Of a DNA stretch of 45,956 nucleotides, positions 25,009 through 34,239 are shown piece after piece. The stretch spans positions 1 to 45,956 of the forward strand of contig JARIEX010000010.1 in NCBI GenBank assembly GCA_031127095.1, given 5' to 3'. The number at the start of each line of letters is the position of its first letter. Position 1 is the first letter of the stretch. The notes beneath the pieces are model-generated. The model worked only from the letters and a program-made list of their open reading frames with translations, made no database searches and had not been told where the DNA came from. This DNA is from Gemmatimonadota bacterium (GTDB lineage Bacteria > Gemmatimonadota > Gemmatimonadetes > Gemmatimonadales > Gemmatimonadaceae). Made by a program: the position numbers and the translations under genes.

Positions 25009-26244
25009 TCACGGACGGCGCACGAACGCGGCCGTACGCCGCGTGGCCACGTCCCCACCCACCGGCATCGGCGTGGTGCGCGGCCGGAAGCGCGCGCGTG
25101 TAATCAGGCCGTCGAGTGCGGTCGACACGTCGAACGCGCGCGACAGCGCCGCGCGGGCCGTGCTGTCGATCGGCGGCGCATCGAGCGGAATCAGCTGATA
25201 GGCCGGGGCGGCGACGGTGGCGATCGGCCACTCGCGCGTCTGCCCGATCGCGCCGCCGATCAGCACCAGCGCCAGCGCATCACCGGCGTTGGCCGGGCGC
25301 GCCGCGACCTCGTATTTCTGCCGGTCCCAGCGCACGCGCACGGAATCCTTCGCCCACTCGGGGAGCGTGGCACGCACCGCCGCCCACCACACCGGCTCCG
25401 ACACGGCGATCGGCGGCAGATACAGCGCCAGCGCCTCCCCGTCGGTCCCGTGCCCCGGCACCATGAAGGCGACCGCCGGATCACGATCGATATCCGTGAT
25501 GCCAAAGCTCCCCGCCTCGAACTGGAAGCTGTCCAGCGTCTCGCTTGCCACCGAGGCGCGCGCATCGCCGGCACTCCCGGCCGACCGGATCGAATCCACG
25601 AGCTGCGCGAAACTCGCGCGCGCCGCCGCCACGACACGCGTGGCTTCGGTGGCACCAATCAGCGCCTCCAGCGAGACCGCCGCGCCGGTGCGGACATCGA
25701 CCACCAGCCGACGGCCGTCGTGCTGATGCGGCGGCCCGTCCTCACGATCGACGTTGAGCAGATGTTCGATCGTGAGGTAGGGGCCGTGCACATCGATGAT
25801 CTCGATATCGTCGGTCACCACGGTGCGCGGATCGTCTGGCGCCTCCTCATCGGTGGGGTCGAGCTCGGCGTCGCGCGGGTGCGCCCGTCGCCAGCGCGCG
25901 AGTTCGCGCAGCACCGTGCTGTCGCCGAACAGGGCCGTGCTATCCCGGCGCTGCACTTCGCGCGACCAGAGCTGCACGCTCGCAAACGACGCATCGGGAT
26001 ACTCGGCGCCATCCTCGCTCAGGAACACCTCGAACAGCCGTCCGTCCACCTGCGTGAGCAGCATGGGCGCACTGCGCACCCGCATGCCGTCGTCACCACT
26101 GCGCACCCAGTAGGTGGAGTCGCCGGCCGCAAAGAGAAATTCGGCGCGCGGCAGCACCTGCCCGCGGGTGGCCGTCTCACCGCACGCCGCGGCGGCACCG
26201 GCGGCCAGCACGGCGACGAGCGTGGTGAGACGTGACCTGGTCAC
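25009..26244 (-). CDS. Lipoprotein of unknown function
   Basis: This 411-aa protein has a lipobox in LVAVLAAGAAAACG. Its body includes YLTIEHLLNVDREDGPPHQHDGRRLVVDVRTGAAVSLEALI and FGITDIDRDPAVAFMVPGHGTDGEALALYLPPIAV, which loosely recall DUF3298/RsiV-type sensor-like proteins; I would not assign it. Its ATG overlaps the stop of the cysteine-desulfurase-like gene (ATGA), so it is in that operon. Confidence 0.7.
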   Translation of the reverse strand: MTRSRLTTLVAVLAAGAAAACGETATRGQVLPRAEFLFAAGDSTYWVRSGDDGMRVRSAPMLLTQVDGRLFEVFLSEDGAEYPDASFASVQLWSREVQRRDSTALFGDSTVLRELARWRRAHPRDAELDPTDEEAPDDPRTVVTDDIEIIDVHGPYLTIEHLLNVDREDGPPHQHDGRRLVVDVRTGAAVSLEALIGATEATRVVAAARASFAQLVDSIRSAGSAGDARASVASETLDSFQFEAGSFGITDIDRDPAVAFMVPGHGTDGEALALYLPPIAVSEPVWWAAVRATLPEWAKDSVRVRWDRQKYEVAARPANAGDALALVLIGGAIGQTREWPIATVAAPAYQLIPLDAPPIDSTARAALSRAFDVSTALDGLITRARFRPRTTPMPVGGDVATRRTAAFVRRP

Positions 26245-27473
26245 GCCGTCCCCTGCACGAGGGCACGGACGCCATCGACCAGCCGCGCGATCTCCTCGGT
26301 GGTGGTGTAGCAGGAGCAGCCGGCCCGGACGAGTCCTTCGTGGGCAAGGCCGAGCCGGCGCGCCACCGTGGTGGCGTAGAAGTCACCGTGCGACACATAC
26401 ACGCCGCGTGGCGCCAGGAATTGCGCCACCTGTTCCGACGCGATGCCCTGCACGTGAAACGCCAGCGTGGGCGTGCGCGCCGTGCCCGGCGGCGGCCCGA
26501 ACACCGTCACGCCCTCGATGGCATGGAGTCCATCCCACAACTGCTGCAGCAGCGCGTCGCTGCGCTCGTGCAGCGCGTGCATCACCGACGCGAGGCGCGC
26601 GCGGCGCGTCCCGTCGGGCCCCGCGAGTGACGCCAGAAAGTCGACGGCCGCCGCCGCCCCCACGATCCCCTCGTGGTTCTGCGTGCCGGTTTCGAGGATC
26701 TCGGGGACATAGTCGGGGGCCGGCTCGAGGCGCGGCACATCGAGCGCGGCCGTGGCCGCGTGCCGTCCGTAGCAAATGCCGATGTGTGGCCCGTAAAACT
26801 TGTAGGCGCTGCACAGCAGGAAATCGGCGCCGATGGCGGCCGCGTCCACGAGGGCGTGCGGCGCGTAATGCACCGCATCGACCACCGTGATCGCCCCGGC
26901 CGCCTTGGCCAGCGCCACCATGGCGGTCACGTCACTGATGGTGCCGAGGCTGTTGGACGCGGCGCCGATGGCCACCACCTTGGTGCGCGGCGACAGCAGC
27001 GACGCCAGCGCGCCCTCCTCGTGGCGATACGTGGACAGATCGAGCGGGATCCACCGCAGGACAGCCCCTCGTTCCTTCGCCAGCGCCTGCCACGGCGCCA
27101 CGTTGGCGTGATGGTCCAGCTCCGTCACGATGATCTCGTCCCCGGGCGAGAGCGCCCGGCCGATCGCGCGCGCCACATGGAACAGGATCGTCGTCATGTT
27201 TGCGCCGAACGAGATCTCGCCGGGTGTGCCGCCCAGAAAATCCGCCAGCGTGGCCCGGGCGTCGGCCAGCAGCGCGTCCGTCTCGACGCTCGTGGGGTAG
27301 GCCCAGTGCGTGTTGGCGTTGTGATGCAGCAGGTAGTCGGTCATCGCGGCCGCGACCACACGGGGCACCTGTGTGCCGCCGGGGCCATCGAAGAAGGCCA
27401 CCGGCTGTGCGCCCTCGTGGCGCGCGAGCGCGGGGAAATGGGCGCGGATGTCCCCCACCGACGCGACGGTCAT
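26241..27473 (-). CDS. Cysteine-desulfurase-like class V aminotransferase
   Basis: The 410-aa protein starts at MTVASVGDIRAHFPALARH, overlapping the stop of the upstream dehydrogenase (ATGA); the longer ORF is rejected. FFDGPGGTQVPRVV, LLHHNANTHWAYPTS, ELDHHANVAPW, DAVHYAPHALVD and the PLP lysine in LLCSAYKFYGPHIG place it in the SufS/NifS-related subfamily annotated as cysteine desulfurase-like. C-terminal GCSCYTTTEEIARLVDGV is near the usual position of the mobile cysteine loop. Whether it truly releases sulfur is uncertain. Confidence 0.85.
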   Translation of the reverse strand: MTVASVGDIRAHFPALARHEGAQPVAFFDGPGGTQVPRVVAAAMTDYLLHHNANTHWAYPTSVETDALLADARATLADFLGGTPGEISFGANMTTILFHVARAIGRALSPGDEIIVTELDHHANVAPWQALAKERGAVLRWIPLDLSTYRHEEGALASLLSPRTKVVAIGAASNSLGTISDVTAMVALAKAAGAITVVDAVHYAPHALVDAAAIGADFLLCSAYKFYGPHIGICYGRHAATAALDVPRLEPAPDYVPEILETGTQNHEGIVGAAAAVDFLASLAGPDGTRRARLASVMHALHERSDALLQQLWDGLHAIEGVTVFGPPPGTARTPTLAFHVQGIASEQVAQFLAPRGVYVSHGDFYATTVARRLGLAHEGLVRAGCSCYTTTEEIARLVDGVRALVQGTA

Positions 27474-28372
27474 GCGGAGCGCCCCCCGATCTGCGCGCCA
27501 CCGAGTCGTTCCACGACCTGCACCACCTCGACGTGATCGGCCGCCTCGCCCAATTCCAGATGCGCCATGCGGAACAGCTCCGCCGTGAGCTGCAGCAACG
27601 GCGACGGCACCTGCTGCTCGCGCGCCAACTCGGCGGCAATGCCGACGTCCTTGTCGAGCAGCGCCAGCCGGAAGGTGCGCGGGAACGCCCGCGTGAGCAC
27701 GCGCTCCGGAAAGAGGTTCATGCTGGCGTTCGACCGCCCACTCGAGGCGTTGATCACGTCGAGGGCGAGCTCCGCCTTCACCCCGGCCTTTTCGAGGGCC
27801 ACCAGTCCTTCCGCCGTGCCCCACAGGTGCATCGCGAGCAGGGCGTTGTTCACCGCCTTGAGGGCGTCACCGGCGCCCACCGCCCCACAGTGCACGATGC
27901 GCTTGCCGAAGCAGGCCAGCACCGGGTGCACGCGCTCGAGCACGGCTTCGTCACCACCCACCATCACGGTCAGTGCGCCTTGCTGCGCGCCGACCACGCC
28001 ACCCGACACCGGCGCGTCGAGAAAGCCGATCCCGCGCTCGGCCAGCCGCTCCGCCATGCGTCGCGACGTGGCACTGTCGCCCGAGGTGCAATCCACGAGC
28101 ACGGCGCCCGCGGCCATGGTGGCCAGCAACCCGTCGGGGCCGTCGAGCAGTGCCTCCACGTGGCGCGACACCGGCAGGCACGTGATCACGACATCGGCCC
28201 CGCGGGCCGCGTCGGCGGGGGTGAGCGCATGCCGGACGCCCAGCTCCCCGGCCAGCGCAGCCGCTGTGGCGGTGGTGCGATTCCAGAGCGCCAGATCGAC
28301 ATCGGGGCGCGCGAGGTGGCGGGCCATGGGGGCACCGATGGCGCCGAGTCCGAGGAAGGCAACGCGAGGCAT
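27470..28372 (-). CDS. 3-hydroxyisobutyrate/beta-hydroxyacid dehydrogenase family
   Basis: The 300-aa protein starts MPRVAFLGLGAIGAPMARHLA, a Rossmann NAD(P) motif. DAPVSGGVVGAQQGALTVMVGG and the catalytic-lysine segment GAGDALKAVNNALLAM are typical of the 3-HIBADH family. It oxidises a beta-hydroxyacid or reduces a semialdehyde; the substrate is unknown. First gene of a leftward operon with the desulfurase-like enzyme and a lipoprotein, divergent from the HMA-like gene. Confidence 0.9.
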   Translation of the reverse strand: MPRVAFLGLGAIGAPMARHLARPDVDLALWNRTTATAAALAGELGVRHALTPADAARGADVVITCLPVSRHVEALLDGPDGLLATMAAGAVLVDCTSGDSATSRRMAERLAERGIGFLDAPVSGGVVGAQQGALTVMVGGDEAVLERVHPVLACFGKRIVHCGAVGAGDALKAVNNALLAMHLWGTAEGLVALEKAGVKAELALDVINASSGRSNASMNLFPERVLTRAFPRTFRLALLDKDVGIAAELAREQQVPSPLLQLTAELFRMAHLELGEAADHVEVVQVVERLGGAQIGGRSA

Positions 28373-28447
28373 GCGAGACGGGTCGAGGGAGCAAGACGCC
28401 GGCGATCGGCCGGTTGAGCTGGCGGGGGCGATCATGGAGATTGAAAG

Positions 28448-28687
28448 ATGACACGTCAACGGATCCACGTGCACCTCGATGGCTTGGTGGCGGTCCATGC
28501 CGTCCGCGCAGTGTGGACGGCGCTGGCCGCCGTCCCCGGCATCGTCGGCGCGGAGGTCACCATGGCCGGCGCCGTGCTGGAGGTGGAGGGCGCACTCGAC
28601 CGGGCAGCGCTCGACGCGGCCCTCGACGCGGCCGGCGTGACGGTGCGGGCACTGCATGTGGAGGCGCGCGTCCTGCCCGTTCTGTGA
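28448..28687 (+). CDS. Small HMA-fold-like protein without CXXC
   Basis: This 79-aa ORF (MTRQRIHVHLDGLVAVHAVRAVWTALAAVPGIVGAEVTMAGAVLEVEGALDRAALDAALDAAGVTVRAL) follows the beta-alpha-beta-beta-alpha-beta order of heavy-metal-associated domains, including VPGIVGAEV and the final AGVTV turn. The metal-binding CXXC is replaced by AVHA. GAAAGA-type purines precede the ATG. It lies 67 nt before mgtE on the same strand. Function is unknown. Confidence 0.65.
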   Translation: MTRQRIHVHLDGLVAVHAVRAVWTALAAVPGIVGAEVTMAGAVLEVEGALDRAALDAALDAAGVTVRALHVEARVLPVL

Positions 28688-28754
28688 CCGGACGCGGCTT
28701 CTTCCCGTGGGGTTGTCCGGCTAACTTCACCGCCGAACCGAAGCCCACTCGCTG

Positions 28755-30167
28755 ATGCCACCTCACGCCAACGAAGACCGGCCGCTTGCGGCGCTGATCG
28801 TGCCGGATCTGCTCGAGCTGCTCGAGGAGCACCCGGAGAGTATCGGGCCGCAAACGGAAGAGATGCACCCGGCCGACCTCGCGGACATCGCGGAGGCGCT
28901 GCCGGAGGGCATGGTGCGCGCGTTCCTCGCGGCGCTGCCGAAGGAGCGTGCTGGCGAGGTGCTGGAATACCTCGACGAACAGCTGCGCACGATGGTGCTC
29001 GAGGAGCTGACCGCGGTGGAAGCGGCCTCGCTCATGTCGGAGATGACTCCCGACGAGCGCGCGGACGCCCTTGAGGAGCTCGACGACGAGACGGCCGACG
29101 AAATCCTGGCCGAGTTCGAGCCGGCGGACAAGGCGGAGACCGAGCGCCTGCTGGAGTACGACCCGTACACGGCCGGTGGTCTCATGACCACCGAGTTCGT
29201 GTCGGTTGACGAGAATCTGACCGCCGAAGAAGCGTTGGTGGCGGTGCGCGCCATGTCGCGCGCCGGCCGCCGCGAGGCCATGTACACGGTCTACACGGTG
29301 GATCGCGACGGCCGGCTGCGCGGCGTGTTGTCGCTCCGCGAGTTGCTGGCGTCGCCCGACGGGACCCCGCTCAGCGAACTCGCGTGGAGCGAGGTGGTGA
29401 GCGTTGCGCCTGACATGCTGCAGGAAGAAGTCTCGCAAATCACGTCGAACTACGACCTCGTGGCGCTGCCGGTCGTCGATGCCGACAAACGACTCCTGGG
29501 CGTGGTCACGGTCGATGACGTCATCGACGTCATTCAGGAAGAAGGCACCGAGGACGCGCAGAAGTTCGGTGGTATGGAGGCGCTCGAGGAGCCCTACATG
29601 CAGATCGGTCTCTGGCAGAACGTGCGCAAGCGCGGCGGCTGGCTGGCCGTGCTGGCGATCAGCGAGATGTTCACGGCGTCGGTGATGGCGCGCTATGAAG
29701 CCGATCTGGGGCGCGTGCTGCTGCTGTCGCACTTTATTCCGCTGGTCATGAGCTCCGGCGGCAATTCGGGGTCGCAGGCCACGTCGCTGATCATCCGCGC
29801 GATGGCACTGGGCGAGGTGACGGTGGGGGATTGGTGGCGCGTGGTGCTGCGCGAGTTCCCCGCCGGGATCATTCTCGGCCTGCTGCTGGGCGCCATCGCC
29901 TTTGCGCGCATTCTCGTGTGGAACGCCATGGGGCTCTACGACTACGGGCCGTACTCGTTCATGATCGCGCTCACCGTCGGGCTCGCGTTGGTGGGGATCG
30001 TGCTGGTGGGGTCGATCACCGGATCGATGCTGCCCTTCCTGCTCAAGCGGTTCAACTTCGACCCCGCCTCAGCGTCGGCGCCGCTCGTGGCAACGCTCGT
30101 TGACGTGTCCGCCATCAGCATCTACTTCGGCATCGCCTACGCCCTGCTCAGCGGCACGCTGCTGTGA
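28755..30167 (+). CDS. mgtE: Magnesium transporter MgtE
   Basis: The 470-aa protein has the standard order: acidic helical N-domain (about 30-150, LLELLEEHPESIGPQTEEMHPADLADIAEALP), two CBS domains (about 150-280, PYTAGGLMTTEFVSVDENLTAEEALVAVR and SNYDLVALPVVDADKRLLGVVTVDDVIDVI) and a five-helix channel domain with IPLVMSSGGNSGSQATSLIIRAMALGEV, the pore-region signature. The acidic N-domain and CBS pair act as a Mg2+ sensor in the family. The EamA gene overlaps its stop (GTGA). Confidence 0.95.
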   Translation: MPPHANEDRPLAALIVPDLLELLEEHPESIGPQTEEMHPADLADIAEALPEGMVRAFLAALPKERAGEVLEYLDEQLRTMVLEELTAVEAASLMSEMTPDERADALEELDDETADEILAEFEPADKAETERLLEYDPYTAGGLMTTEFVSVDENLTAEEALVAVRAMSRAGRREAMYTVYTVDRDGRLRGVLSLRELLASPDGTPLSELAWSEVVSVAPDMLQEEVSQITSNYDLVALPVVDADKRLLGVVTVDDVIDVIQEEGTEDAQKFGGMEALEEPYMQIGLWQNVRKRGGWLAVLAISEMFTASVMARYEADLGRVLLLSHFIPLVMSSGGNSGSQATSLIIRAMALGEVTVGDWWRVVLREFPAGIILGLLLGAIAFARILVWNAMGLYDYGPYSFMIALTVGLALVGIVLVGSITGSMLPFLLKRFNFDPASASAPLVATLVDVSAISIYFGIAYALLSGTLL

Positions 30168-31099
30168 GCAGGCGCCTCCCCGAGGCCTCGCCGAGGGAGG
30201 CGCTGCGGGCCACGCTGTTGATCGTGTTGAGCGCCTGCTGCTTCGGCAGCATTTCGCCGCTCACCGTCATCGCCACCGGCCGCGGGATGGAGCTCGAGGC
30301 GCTGCAGGCATGGCGCTACGGCACCAGCGCGGTCGTACTGGTGGGCTACGGTTGGTGGCGGCGCACGCCGGGCCGCGCGGGCGTGGTGCCGTGGTGGCAT
30401 CCGCGCATTCTGCTGATCGCGGGAGGCGGGCAGGCCACCGTGGCCACGCTGGCGCTGATGGCGCTGCGCTGGATCCCGGCGGCAACGGCCTCGTTTCTGT
30501 TTTACACGTTCCCAGCGTGGGTCACGCTGATCGCGGCCATCCGCGGCGTCGAACCCATTGACCGCACACGGGGCATCGCGCTGGCACTGGCCCTGGGTGG
30601 GATCGGCTGCATGGTGGGCGCACCCAGCGCGGCCTCGTTGCACCCGCTGGGGGTGATCGCCGTGCTCTCGGGCGCGCTGGTGTACGCGCTGTACATCCCC
30701 GTGCTTGGCGCGCTCCAGCGTGATCGGGCGGCGCTGGACGTGGCGCGGGCCATCGCCGTCGGGGGCGCCGTCCTGTTCACCACGTGGGCGGCGGTCAGCG
30801 GCGCGCTGTTCACGGCACCCGGGGTGATTCCAGCCGGCGCGGGGGTCCTGCAAGGGCTGCTCTCCGCGGTGTCATTTTTGGCGTTTCTGGCGGGGCTGCG
30901 CGTGCTCGGGCCGGTCCGCGCCTCGATCACGTCCACGGCCGAGCCGTTCTGGACCACCATGCTGGGCGTACTGTTACTGCAGCAACCTGTCGGCGCCGGT
31001 ACCTTGATCGGTGGGGTGGCCATCATGGGGGCCGTCCTGCTGCTGCAACGACCGGCCGTGGCGCGCGCGCCTGCGCGATCGTCGGCAGCGGATCGTTAG
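30164..31099 (+). CDS. EamA/DMT-family transporter
   Basis: This 311-aa protein starts at a GTG overlapping the mgtE stop. It has ten predicted membrane segments in two EamA repeats: first ATLLIVLSACCFGSISPLTVIATGRGM, second GVIAVLSGALVYALYIPVLGAL. RASITSTAEPFWTTMLGVLLLQQPVGAGTLIGGVAIMGAVLL is the typical end of the second repeat. It probably exports a small metabolite; the substrate is unknown. Confidence 0.88.
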   Translation: MSRRLPEASPREALRATLLIVLSACCFGSISPLTVIATGRGMELEALQAWRYGTSAVVLVGYGWWRRTPGRAGVVPWWHPRILLIAGGGQATVATLALMALRWIPAATASFLFYTFPAWVTLIAAIRGVEPIDRTRGIALALALGGIGCMVGAPSAASLHPLGVIAVLSGALVYALYIPVLGALQRDRAALDVARAIAVGGAVLFTTWAAVSGALFTAPGVIPAGAGVLQGLLSAVSFLAFLAGLRVLGPVRASITSTAEPFWTTMLGVLLLQQPVGAGTLIGGVAIMGAVLLLQRPAVARAPARSSAADR

Positions 31100-31135
31100 A
31101 GACCGGACCTTTTCCTTCGGAATGGCACGCACGGT

Positions 31136-32152
31136 ATGGCAAAAATTCTGGTGACCGGCGCCGCGGGCTTCATCGGCTACAGCACCACCGAGCGGCTGCT
31201 CGCGCGCGGTGACGAGGTCGTGGGGCTCGACAACGTGAACGACTACTACGATCCGACGCTGAAAGAGGCGCGGCTGGCCCGGCTGGCGGACAAGCCCGGG
31301 TTCCGCCTGTTCCGCATGGAACTGGGTGACCGTGACGGCGTGGACCGGCTCTTCCGCGAGGAGCGCTTCGACCGCGTGATCCACCTCGCCGCGCAGGCGG
31401 GCGTGCGGTATTCCATCACGAATCCGCACACGTACATCGACAGCAACCTCGTGGGGTTCCTGCACATCCTCGAGGGATGCCGGCATCATGGCGTGCAGCA
31501 CCTCACGTATGCGTCGTCGTCCAGCGTGTACGGGGCGAACACCGCGATGCCGTTCTCGGTGCACCAGAACGTGGACCATCCCGTGTCGTTGTACGCGGCC
31601 ACGAAGAAGGCGAACGAGCTGATGGCGCACACGTACAGCCATCTGTACCGGCTTCCCACCACCGGCCTGCGTTTCTTCACGGTGTACGGACCGTGGGGAC
31701 GCCCCGACATGGCGATGTTCCTGTTCACCAAAGCCATTCTCGAGGGGAAGCCGATCGACGTGTTCAACCACGGGCGGATGCGCCGTGACTTCACGTACAT
31801 CGACGACATCGTGGAAGGGGTGATCCGCACCAGCGATCACATCGCCGCTCCCAACCCCGACTGGAATTCGGACCGCCCCGACCCGGCCACCAGCACGGCG
31901 CCGTACCGCATCTACAACATCGGGAACAACAACCCGGTGGAGCTGATGCATCTCATCGCAACGCTCGAACAATCACTGGGACGCGTGGCCACGAAGCGCA
32001 TGCTCGACCTCCAACCGGGCGACGTGCCAGCCACCTACGCCGATGTGGCGGCGCTCGTGCAGGACGTAGGCTTCGCCCCGAAAACTCCGATCGAAACGGG
32101 TGTGGCAAATTTCGTCGCGTGGTATCGCGACTACTACCAGCTTGGAGACTGA
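31136..32152 (+). CDS. UDP-glucuronate 4-epimerase-type NAD-dependent epimerase
   Basis: The 338-aa short-chain dehydrogenase has GAAGFIG at the N-terminus, [21 protein letters not shown] and [19 protein letters not shown] (YxxxK catalytic pair), with SSSSVYG before it. The pattern NVNDYYDP...LK and the length fit the CapI/GlcUA 4-epimerase group. It would interconvert UDP-glucuronate and UDP-galacturonate, and the UDP-glucose dehydrogenase that makes its substrate follows 6 nt later. Together they feed exopolysaccharide or LPS synthesis. Confidence 0.9.
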   Translation: MAKILVTGAAGFIGYSTTERLLARGDEVVGLDNVNDYYDPTLKEARLARLADKPGFRLFRMELGDRDGVDRLFREERFDRVIHLAAQAGVRYSITNPHTYIDSNLVGFLHILEGCRHHGVQHLTYASSSSVYGANTAMPFSVHQNVDHPVSLYAATKKANELMAHTYSHLYRLPTTGLRFFTVYGPWGRPDMAMFLFTKAILEGKPIDVFNHGRMRRDFTYIDDIVEGVIRTSDHIAAPNPDWNSDRPDPATSTAPYRIYNIGNNNPVELMHLIATLEQSLGRVATKRMLDLQPGDVPATYADVAALVQDVGFAPKTPIETGVANFVAWYRDYYQLGD

Positions 32153-32158
32153 CGCGTC

Positions 32159-33463
32159 ATGAAGATCGCCATGATCGGCACCGGCTACGTGGGACTCGTG
32201 TCCGGCGCGTGTTTCGCGGAGTTCGGCCCGCACGTGACGTGCGTGGATGTGGACGCGGCCAAGATCGCGCGCCTGCTGCAGGGGGAGATGCCGATCTACG
32301 AGCCCGGGCTCGATGCGCTGGTGGCCAAGGGGATCGCGAGCGGACGCCTGTCGTTCACCACCGATCTGGCGCACGCGGTGGCGGAAGCCGACGCCGTGTT
32401 CATCGCCGTGGGCACGCCGTCGCGGCGCGGCGACGGGCACGCGGATCTGCGCTACGTCGAAGCGGCCGCGGTGGACATTGCCAAAGCGCTCACGGGCTAC
32501 ACCGTCGTGGTCACGAAGAGCACGGTGCCGGTGGGTACCGGTCGCCGCGTGGCGGAGATTCTGCGGGAGCAGAATCCGCAGGCGGAGTTCGACGTGGCGT
32601 CGAACCCCGAGTTTCTCCGCGAGGGGTCGGCGATCGGTGACTTCATGCGCCCGGACCGCGTGGTGATCGGCGCCGAAACCGATCGGGCGCGCGAGGTGAT
32701 GCAGGCGTTGTACCGGCCGCTGTATCTCATGGAAACGCCCGTCGTCATGACGACGCTGGAAACCGCGGAGCTCACCAAGTACGCCGCGAATGCGTTTCTG
32801 GCCACGAAGATCACGTTCATCAACGAGATGGCCGACCTGTGCGAGAAGGTCGGCGCCAACGTGCAGGACGTGGCGCGGGGGATGGGACTCGACGGCCGCA
32901 TCGGCAAGAAGTTTCTGCACGCCGGTCCGGGCTACGGCGGCTCGTGCTTCCCCAAGGACACCATCGCGCTGGTGCGCACCGCGCAGGAGTATGGATCACC
33001 GGCGCGACTCGTTGAAGCCGTGGTGCAGGTGAACGACACGCGGAAGGGTGCGATGGCCTCGCGCGTGATCGCGGCCTGCGGCGGCTCGGTGCGCGGCAAA
33101 ACCGTGGGCGTCCTTGGCGTGGCGTTCAAGCCGAACACCGACGACATGCGCGAAGCGCCCAGTCTCGCCATCGTGCCGGCGCTGCAGGATGCCGGCGCGA
33201 GTGTGCGCGCGTATGATCCGGCCGCCATGCACGAAGCGGCCGCGCTGCTGCCGGGGGTGCACTGGTGCACCGATGCCTACGACGCGGCGCAGGGCGCCGA
33301 CGTGCTGGTGATCATTACCGAGTGGAACGAGTTCCGCGCGCTCGATCTCGACCGCGTGGGGGCCGCGATGCGCACGCGCATCCTGGTTGATCTGCGCAAC
33401 GTGTACCGCGCCGAGGACGCCCGCGCGCAGGGCTTTCACTACGCGAGCATCGGCCGGCCGTAG
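32159..33463 (+). CDS. ugd: UDP-glucose 6-dehydrogenase
   Basis: The 434-aa protein opens KIAMIGTGYVGLVSGACFAEFG, a Rossmann motif, and has GTPSRRGDGHADLRYVEAAA, KSTVPVGTGRRV, NPEFLREGSAIGDF and the catalytic cysteine in GPGYGGSCFPKDT. C-terminal GVLGVAFKPNTDDMREAPS and ITEWNEFRALD complete the family pattern. It makes two-step oxidation of UDP-glucose to UDP-glucuronate and forms a unit with the epimerase. Confidence 0.95.
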   Translation: MKIAMIGTGYVGLVSGACFAEFGPHVTCVDVDAAKIARLLQGEMPIYEPGLDALVAKGIASGRLSFTTDLAHAVAEADAVFIAVGTPSRRGDGHADLRYVEAAAVDIAKALTGYTVVVTKSTVPVGTGRRVAEILREQNPQAEFDVASNPEFLREGSAIGDFMRPDRVVIGAETDRAREVMQALYRPLYLMETPVVMTTLETAELTKYAANAFLATKITFINEMADLCEKVGANVQDVARGMGLDGRIGKKFLHAGPGYGGSCFPKDTIALVRTAQEYGSPARLVEAVVQVNDTRKGAMASRVIAACGGSVRGKTVGVLGVAFKPNTDDMREAPSLAIVPALQDAGASVRAYDPAAMHEAAALLPGVHWCTDAYDAAQGADVLVIITEWNEFRALDLDRVGAAMRTRILVDLRNVYRAEDARAQGFHYASIGRP

Positions 33464-33477
33464 CGGCCGGTGTGCCG

Positions 33478-34239
33478 TCAGCCCGTTGGCGGCTCGTCCG
33501 GGGCGCCGTCGTCGTCACGGCGCCGTGGTCCCCACACGAAGGCCGCGAAGCCCACGACGAACACCAGCGCAAAGCCGAACCACTGCAGCGCGTACGACTG
33601 ATGCGGTCCTTCGGTGAGCGACGGCGGCGGCACGCGGGCGGGCTTGGTGATGTCGACCATCGCGGTGTCGCCAAGCGCCAGCAGGACGAACGGGGCGAGC
33701 GGATGCCCCGTGAGCGTCGCGAGGGTGTCGCGGTCGAGCAGCCGGACCGCGCGTGCGTTGGACGGCATCGTGACCGCACCGGGGCGCCGGGGCGGGAACG
33801 AAGTGACGAGCGCGTCGAATTCCAGCGTGTCGTCACCGCGCGCCTTCTCGCGGTCGAAGGTGCGGCCATCGGGCGCGTAAACGAAGCCACGGATCACGAG
33901 CAGCGCGGTGTCTCCCCACTCCCCGTCGAGCGGTCGCACCGGGGTGAGCAGATGCACCCCCGGTGATCCGGCCTGTGACCGCGTGGCGTGCACAATCTCG
34001 CCGGCGTAATCGGCCACGCCCCGCACGTGCACCCGGCGCCAGTGAATCGCCGTGGTGTCCTGTCCCTGCAGCACCGCCACGCTCTCCAGCGGTCGCGCAC
34101 TGCGCGATTGCACGATGGCATTGCGCGCCCGACGCTGCGCGAGGCGGTCGAGTTGCCAGAACCCGAGCCGCACGCACACAGCCGCCACGACAAGGGCGAG
34201 CACCCCGAAACCGAATGTGGTTGCCCGGCGACGGCTCAT
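33478..34239 (-). CDS. SURF1-family cytochrome oxidase assembly protein
   Basis: The 253-aa protein starts MSRRRATTFGFGVLALVVAAVCVRLGFWQLDRLAQRRARN, overlapping the glgB stop (ATGA); the longer ORF is a glgB shadow. Two membrane helices flank a periplasmic domain: about 8-27 and 220-240 (SYALQWFGFALVFVVGFAAFVWG). GxWQLDRL and the C-terminal YALQWFGFA are SURF1 hallmarks. SURF1 helps insert haem into haem-copper oxidases, so aerobic respiration is implied. It is last in the long leftward operon. Confidence 0.88.
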   Translation of the reverse strand: MSRRRATTFGFGVLALVVAAVCVRLGFWQLDRLAQRRARNAIVQSRSARPLESVAVLQGQDTTAIHWRRVHVRGVADYAGEIVHATRSQAGSPGVHLLTPVRPLDGEWGDTALLVIRGFVYAPDGRTFDREKARGDDTLEFDALVTSFPPRRPGAVTMPSNARAVRLLDRDTLATLTGHPLAPFVLLALGDTAMVDITKPARVPPPSLTEGPHQSYALQWFGFALVFVVGFAAFVWGPRRRDDDGAPDEPPTG

